DNA from: an uncultured Hungatella sp. | GTDB lineage: Bacteria > Bacillota > Clostridia > Lachnospirales > Lachnospiraceae | DNA length: 8,779 nt | Assembly: GCA_959018155.1 (NCBI GenBank) | Contig: CAUEKH010000083.1 | Location: 1-8,779, forward strand | Direction of reading: 5' to 3' | Shown: positions 4,823-8,779 of the stretch, piece by piece | Numbering within the stretch: the first letter of the stretch is position 1 | Layout of the letters: the number at the start of each line of letters is the position of its first letter | Translations under genes and position numbers: made by a program | The notes under the pieces: generated by a model | Told to the model about the DNA's origin: nothing | Databases searched by the model: none | Seen by the model: the letters and a program-made list of their open reading frames with translations, nothing else

Positions 4823-6274
4823 ATGAGCAAAGTGAGAACAAGGTATGCACCAAGCCCTACCGGCCGTATGCACGTGGGTAATTTGAGAACTGCTTTATAC
4901 GCTTATTTAATTGCAAAACACGAAGGCGGTGATTTCCTTCTTCGAATTGAGGATACAGATCAGGAACGCTATGTAGAAGGCGCTGTGGAAATCATTTACA
5001 GAACACTGGAAGAGACCGGCCTTGTCCATGATGAAGGCCCTGACAAGGATGGCGGTGTCGGACCGTACGTTCAGAGCGAGCGTCAGGCGGCAGGGATCTA
5101 TCTGGAGTATGCGAAGATGCTGGTGGAGAAGGGGGAGGCGTATTACTGCTTCTGTACCCAGGAGCGCCTTGATTCTTTAAAGACGGTGGTAGATGGTCAG
5201 GAGATTATGACTTATGATAAGCACTGCCTCCATTTATCCAAAGAAGAGGTGGAAGCCAATTTAGCGGCCGGTATGCCGTACGTAATCCGCCAGAATAACC
5301 CGACAGAAGGAACGACCACCTTCCACGATGAGATTTACGGTGATATCACTGTGGACAACTCCGAACTGGACGATATGGTTTTAATTAAATCAGACGGATA
5401 TCCTACCTACAATTTCGCCAACGTGGTGGATGATCACTTAATGGGAATCACTCATGTGGTGCGTGGAAATGAATACCTTTCTTCTTCGCCGAAGTACAAC
5501 CGTCTTTATGACGCATTTGGCTGGGAGGTTCCGGTTTATGTCCACTGCCCGCTGATTACGAATGAGGAGCACAAGAAGCTGAGCAAGAGAAGCGGACACG
5601 CCTCCTACGAGGATTTAATTGAGCAGGGATTTATCTCTGAGGCTGTTGTCAACTATGTGGCTCTGCTTGGCTGGTCCCCGGCGGAAAACAGGGAGATTTT
5701 CTCTCTGGAAGAGCTGGTTGCCGATTTCGACTATCACAATATCAGCAAATCCCCGGCGGTTTTCGATATGACAAAGCTGAAATGGATGAACGGGGAATAT
5801 ATGAAGTCCATGGACTTTGATAAGTTCTATGAGATGGCAGAGCCGTATTTAAAGGCCGTTATCACGAAAGACCTCGATTTGAAAAAGGTCGCTGCCATGG
5901 TAAAGACAAGAATCGAGATTTTCCCGGATATCGAGGGTCATATTGATTTCTTCCAGGAACTTCCCGAGTACGACCCGGAGATGTACGTCCATAAAAAAAT
6001 GAAGACGAACAAAGAGACATCCTTAAAGGTGCTCACCGAGGTCCTTCCGATTCTCGAAAAGCAGGAGGATTTCAGCAACGATGCCCTGTATGCTTCCCTG
6101 GCAGAATACGTTTCCGCCAATGGCTACAAGACCGGCTTCGTGATGTGGCCAGTCCGCACCGCTGTTTCCGGAAAGCAGATGACACCGGCCGGCGCTACCG
6201 AGATTATGGAAGTTCTCGGCAAAGAAGAATCTCTTGCAAGAATCCGCAAAGGAATCGAACTTTTAAGCTGCTAA
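4823..6274 (+). CDS. gltX: Glutamyl-tRNA synthetase
   Basis: Class I aminoacyl-tRNA synthetase that joins glutamate to tRNA-Glu in the cytoplasm. The N-terminus [22 protein letters not shown] carries the HIGH-type motif (HVGN), and HKKLSKRSG carries the KMSKS-type motif (KLSKR); both bind ATP. The catalytic core also shows [11 protein letters not shown] and [15 protein letters not shown]. After the KMSKS loop comes the helical anticodon-binding part, ending in the family block [16 protein letters not shown]. The length of 483 residues is normal for bacteria. The start at 4823 is preferred over 4817 on ribosome-site spacing. In Firmicutes the enzyme often also charges tRNA-Gln with glutamate for later amidation by GatCAB; whether this one does cannot be read here. 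It has its own promoter and two leader hairpins, and a hairpin terminator follows. It appears to be a single-gene transcript. Confidence 0.97.
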   Translation: MSKVRTRYAPSPTGRMHVGNLRTALYAYLIAKHEGGDFLLRIEDTDQERYVEGAVEIIYRTLEETGLVHDEGPDKDGGVGPYVQSERQAAGIYLEYAKMLVEKGEAYYCFCTQERLDSLKTVVDGQEIMTYDKHCLHLSKEEVEANLAAGMPYVIRQNNPTEGTTTFHDEIYGDITVDNSELDDMVLIKSDGYPTYNFANVVDDHLMGITHVVRGNEYLSSSPKYNRLYDAFGWEVPVYVHCPLITNEEHKKLSKRSGHASYEDLIEQGFISEAVVNYVALLGWSPAENREIFSLEELVADFDYHNISKSPAVFDMTKLKWMNGEYMKSMDFDKFYEMAEPYLKAVITKDLDLKKVAAMVKTRIEIFPDIEGHIDFFQELPEYDPEMYVHKKMKTNKETSLKVLTEVLPILEKQEDFSNDALYASLAEYVSANGYKTGFVMWPVRTAVSGKQMTPAGATEIMEVLGKEESLARIRKGIELLSC

Positions 6275-6316
6275 GAGATTACGGCAGTCTGCTTTACTAA
6301 AATAACAGTACCATGG

Positions 6317-6360
6317 GCCGCGGTCCTGTCTGAAGACGACGACAGTGCCGCGGCTTTCTA
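6317..6360 (+). terminator. Probable gltX terminator
   Basis: GCCGCGG (6317-6323) pairs with CCGCGGC (6348-6354), and CTGTC (6326-6330) pairs with GACAG (6341-6345), separated by one G-U pair and one mismatch; the loop is 10 bases. TTTCTATCT follows directly. The stem is GC-rich and lies 42 bases after the gltX stop, but the T tract is short. Confidence 0.55.
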
Positions 6361-6367
6361 TCTGTCT

Positions 6368-6384
6368 GCGCAGCCGATCTGCGC
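6368..6384 (+). other. Small hairpin upstream of the helicase gene
   Basis: GCGCAG (6368-6373) pairs perfectly with CTGCGC (6379-6384) around CCGAT. No T run follows. No convincing promoter was found between gltX and the helicase gene, so the helicase may depend on readthrough or on a weak promoter. Confidence 0.35.
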
Positions 6385-6431
6385 GGCAGCAGAAACAGAG
6401 TGAAAATGAATGAAATGATAAGAGGAAGCCG

Positions 6432-8276
6432 ATGAGTAAAGAAGTTATTTTCGAAGGGGCCCAGAAGGAAGCTGTGACACACGATCGCGGTTCGATGCTG
6501 GTGCTTGCCGGTCCCGGGTCAGGCAAGACATTTACGATTACCCACCGGATTCGATACCTGACAGAAGAATATGGGGTAAATCCCTCCAACATTCTGGTCA
6601 TCACCTTCACAAAGGCGGCCGCCATGGAGATGAAAGAGCGGTACGAAGGTCTGTGCGGCGGGAGGGCGTCGTCTGTAAGCTTTGGCACATTTCATGCCAT
6701 ATTTTTCCGGATACTGAAATTTGCATACCGTTACGACGCGCGAAATATTGTCAGAGAAGAACAGCGGACTCTCTATGTGAAGGAACTGATGGAGAAATAC
6801 GAGATCGAGGTGGAAGACGAGGCAGAATTCGTCTCCTCCATCCTGTCTGAGATCAGTTCCGTAAAGGGAGAAATGATATCCCTCGATCATTACTACTCCA
6901 AAAACTGCTCGGAAGAAATTTTCAAGCAGCTTTACAGCGGATATGAAGACCGTTTAAGAAGGGCAAATTTAATTGACTTTGACGATATGCTGGTCATGTG
7001 CTACGAGTTGTTTACCCAGAGGAAGGACATCCTGGCGGCCTGGCAGAAAAAGTACCAGTATATCCTGGTGGACGAATTTCAGGACATCAACCGGGTACAG
7101 TATGAGATTGTGCGTATGCTGGCCGCTCCGGAAAATAACCTGTTTATCGTAGGGGATGACGACCAGTCGATCTACCGTTTCCGCGGTGCAAAACCGGAAA
7201 TCATGCTGGGCTTTGAGAAAGATTACCCCGATGCAAAACGTGTCCTTTTAAATATCAATTTCCGTAGTACAAAGGATATTGTAGACACAGCCGGAGTCCT
7301 GATCAGGCACAACAAGACGAGATTTCCAAAGGATATCATCACGAAAAAAGGACCTGGAAAGCCGGTAGTGACGAGAATGTGGCAGGACCCGTCAGAGGAA
7401 ACCGTGGAAATCGTGCGGGAACTGATGGACTACGCAAAAGCCGGGTATGATTATTCCGAGATGGCCGTCCTCTACCGGACCAATTTAGGCCCCCGTCTGC
7501 TCATTGAGAGGCTGATGGAATACAACGTCCCATTCTGCATGAAAGACTCCGTCCCCAATCTGTACGACCACTGGATTTCCAAAAATATCATCGCCTATAT
7601 CAATGCCGCCTCCGACAATTTAAGCCGCTCCAATATTCTGACTATCATAAACCGTCCCAACCGCTATATCAGCCGCGATGCTTTAGAATTCCCCACTGTA
7701 AGCTGGGAGGCCGTAAAATCCTTCTATCAGGACAAAGGCTGGATGGTAGAGCGGATAGAGCAGTTAGAATACGATTTGCAGATGATAAAGACCATGGCTC
7801 CCGTGGCGGCTGTCAACTACATACGCAAAGCCATCGGATACGATGATTATATCAGGGAATACGCCCAGTTCCGCCGCATGAAGCCCGAAGAACTGCTGGA
7901 GATTCTGGACCAGCTTCAGGAAAGCGCCGCCGGTTTCAAGACACAGGAGGCGTGGTTTGCCCACATGGAAGAGTACGGAAAAGAACTGAAAGAACAGGCC
8001 AGAAGCAGAGAAACAAAGGCCGAAGGCGTCTCCCTTATGACGATGCACAGTTCCAAAGGCCTCGAATACAGAATCGTCTACATCTTGGATGCCAACGAGG
8101 GTGTCACCCCACACCACAAGGCCGTCCTCGACGCCGACATGGAAGAAGAGCGCCGCATGTTCTACGTAGCCATGACGAGAGCCAAAGAGCGCCTTCACAT
8201 CAACTACGTACGGGAACGCTACAACAGAAAACAGGAAGTCTCCCGATTCGTAAAAGAATACTTAGGCCGGGAATAA
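6432..8276 (+). CDS. Short UvrD/PcrA-family ATP-dependent DNA helicase
   Basis: Superfamily 1A helicase that would use ATP to move 3' to 5' on single-stranded DNA and unwind duplexes in repair or replication restart. All core motifs are present in order: Q-motif Q11; Walker A AGPGSGKT (26-33); Ia ITFTKAAAMEMKER (57-70); Ib FGTFH (84-88); II DEFQD (214-218); III GDDDQSIYRFRGA (241-253); IV NINFRST (274-280); V MTMHSSKGLE (536-545); VI EERRMFYVAMTRAKE (572-586). At 614 residues it is clearly shorter than PcrA/UvrD (about 720-750) and ends about 30 residues after motif VI. It therefore lacks the C-terminal extension that carries the RNA polymerase-contacting Tudor domain in PcrA. The start is ATG 6432 with AGAGGA at 6421-6426. 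It is probably an accessory paralogue rather than PcrA itself. The adenosyltransferase gene follows after 82 bases. Confidence 0.93.
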   Translation: MSKEVIFEGAQKEAVTHDRGSMLVLAGPGSGKTFTITHRIRYLTEEYGVNPSNILVITFTKAAAMEMKERYEGLCGGRASSVSFGTFHAIFFRILKFAYRYDARNIVREEQRTLYVKELMEKYEIEVEDEAEFVSSILSEISSVKGEMISLDHYYSKNCSEEIFKQLYSGYEDRLRRANLIDFDDMLVMCYELFTQRKDILAAWQKKYQYILVDEFQDINRVQYEIVRMLAAPENNLFIVGDDDQSIYRFRGAKPEIMLGFEKDYPDAKRVLLNINFRSTKDIVDTAGVLIRHNKTRFPKDIITKKGPGKPVVTRMWQDPSEETVEIVRELMDYAKAGYDYSEMAVLYRTNLGPRLLIERLMEYNVPFCMKDSVPNLYDHWISKNIIAYINAASDNLSRSNILTIINRPNRYISRDALEFPTVSWEAVKSFYQDKGWMVERIEQLEYDLQMIKTMAPVAAVNYIRKAIGYDDYIREYAQFRRMKPEELLEILDQLQESAAGFKTQEAWFAHMEEYGKELKEQARSRETKAEGVSLMTMHSSKGLEYRIVYILDANEGVTPHHKAVLDADMEEERRMFYVAMTRAKERLHINYVRERYNRKQEVSRFVKEYLGRE

Positions 8277-8358
8277 TCCTGCCCCCAAAGTCCAGAATAG
8301 AACCATAGAAACAGTAACTGTAAAATAATAACCGAAACAGCCCAAAGGAGGAAAACAA

Positions 8359-8779
8359 ATGAAATCATGTGTTCACATCTACTGCGGTGACGGAAAAGGC
8401 AAAACAACCGCCGCCATCGGTCTGGCCGTCCGCGCCGCCGGATGCGGCCGCAGAGTCCTGATAACAAGATTTTTAAAAACCGATCATTCCGGAGAAGTAG
8501 AAGCCCTGAAAAAAATCCCTGAGATCACAGTAACACCATGCGAAAAAAGCTTCGGTTTCTTCTCAAACATGACCGATTCCCAGAAAAAAGAAGCCGCCCT
8601 CTGGTACACCTCCTTACTGGAATCCACCCTGAAAAAAGCCGTAGAAGAGTCCTACGATCTCCTGATTCTCGACGAGATCATGGCAGTCTCCAACTTCCAT
8701 CTGGTAGACGAAACCGTAGTCCAGGATTTCCTGAAACACCGCCCCGACCACTTAGAAGTAGTCTTAACCGGCCGCTCCC
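8359..8779 (+). CDS. cobO: Corrinoid adenosyltransferase (CobO/BtuR type), 3'-truncated
   Basis: P-loop enzyme that transfers the 5'-deoxyadenosyl group of ATP to cob(I)alamin or cob(I)yrinic acid diamide, making the coenzyme form of B12. The first 140 residues are present and the frame runs off the right edge; the family is usually about 170-200 residues. The N-terminus MKSCVHIYCGDGKGKTTAAIGLAVRAAG-type block (described by its P-loop GDGKGKTT, 10-17), the Walker B region LLILDE (101-106) and EVVLTGR (133-139) are family hallmarks. The start is ATG 8359 with a strong AGGAGG at 8346-8351. It follows the helicase gene in the same direction with an 82-base gap that holds no clear promoter or B12 riboswitch, so co-transcription is likely. 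Ala and Ser codons are strongly C-ending (nine of ten Ala codons are GCC). The symbol is by family; CobA or BtuR are equivalent names. Confidence 0.9.
   Translation, partial: MKSCVHIYCGDGKGKTTAAIGLAVRAAGCGRRVLITRFLKTDHSGEVEALKKIPEITVTPCEKSFGFFSNMTDSQKKEAALWYTSLLESTLKKAVEESYDLLILDEIMAVSNFHLVDETVVQDFLKHRPDHLEVVLTGRS

Noticed and set aside
8277..8358. Cobalamin riboswitch upstream of cobO
   Set aside because: Only 82 bases are available and no B12-box-like sequence is seen; only a short ACAGT-A-ACTGT palindrome (8311-8321) is present.

Overview
The window reads like part of a Gram-positive anaerobe chromosome, most likely a Clostridia member and plausibly Lachnospiraceae. This is inference from strong AGGAGG-type ribosome sites, a classical lipoprotein signal, roughly balanced G+C by eye, and the protein types present. 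All seven genes lie on the + strand. The first is cut by the left edge and the last by the right edge. No tRNA, rRNA, insertion sequence, integrase or CRISPR array is visible, and no gene-free stretch exceeds 300 bases.

Region 1 (1-3493) is a tightly packed ABC importer operon: a FecCD/BtuC-type permease (5' end missing), its ATPase, a DUF4213/DUF364 putative metal-chelation protein, and a lipoprotein substrate-binding protein. The genes are 2 to 35 bases apart and each has a ribosome site. Together they should take up an iron complex, another metal chelate or a corrinoid; the sequence does not decide which. The operon is followed by an unusual hairpin of about 106 nt (3498-3603).

Region 2 (3598-4540) has an extended -10 promoter and a roughly 110-nt leader. 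These precede an unusual protein with an N-terminal four-cysteine zinc ribbon, a DUF2007-like domain, a long acidic stalk built from two different tandem repeats, and a C-terminal membrane anchor. A perfect 31-bp interrupted palindrome follows it at 4628-4658.

Region 3 (4681-6274) is the glutamyl-tRNA synthetase gene gltX. It has a well-spaced promoter and a leader with two clean hairpins, but no T-box consensus. A probable terminator hairpin follows at 6317-6354.

Region 4 (6432-8779) is a short UvrD/PcrA-family helicase and then the start of a CobO/BtuR-type corrinoid adenosyltransferase, truncated by the window edge. The adenosyltransferase makes a corrinoid substrate for the upstream importer conceivable, but the two are separated by unrelated genes.

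The most unusual items are the tail-anchored zinc-ribbon protein with its two repeat blocks, the hairpin that ends the importer operon and overlaps the next promoter, the 31-bp palindrome, and the importer's DUF364 partner of unknown job.
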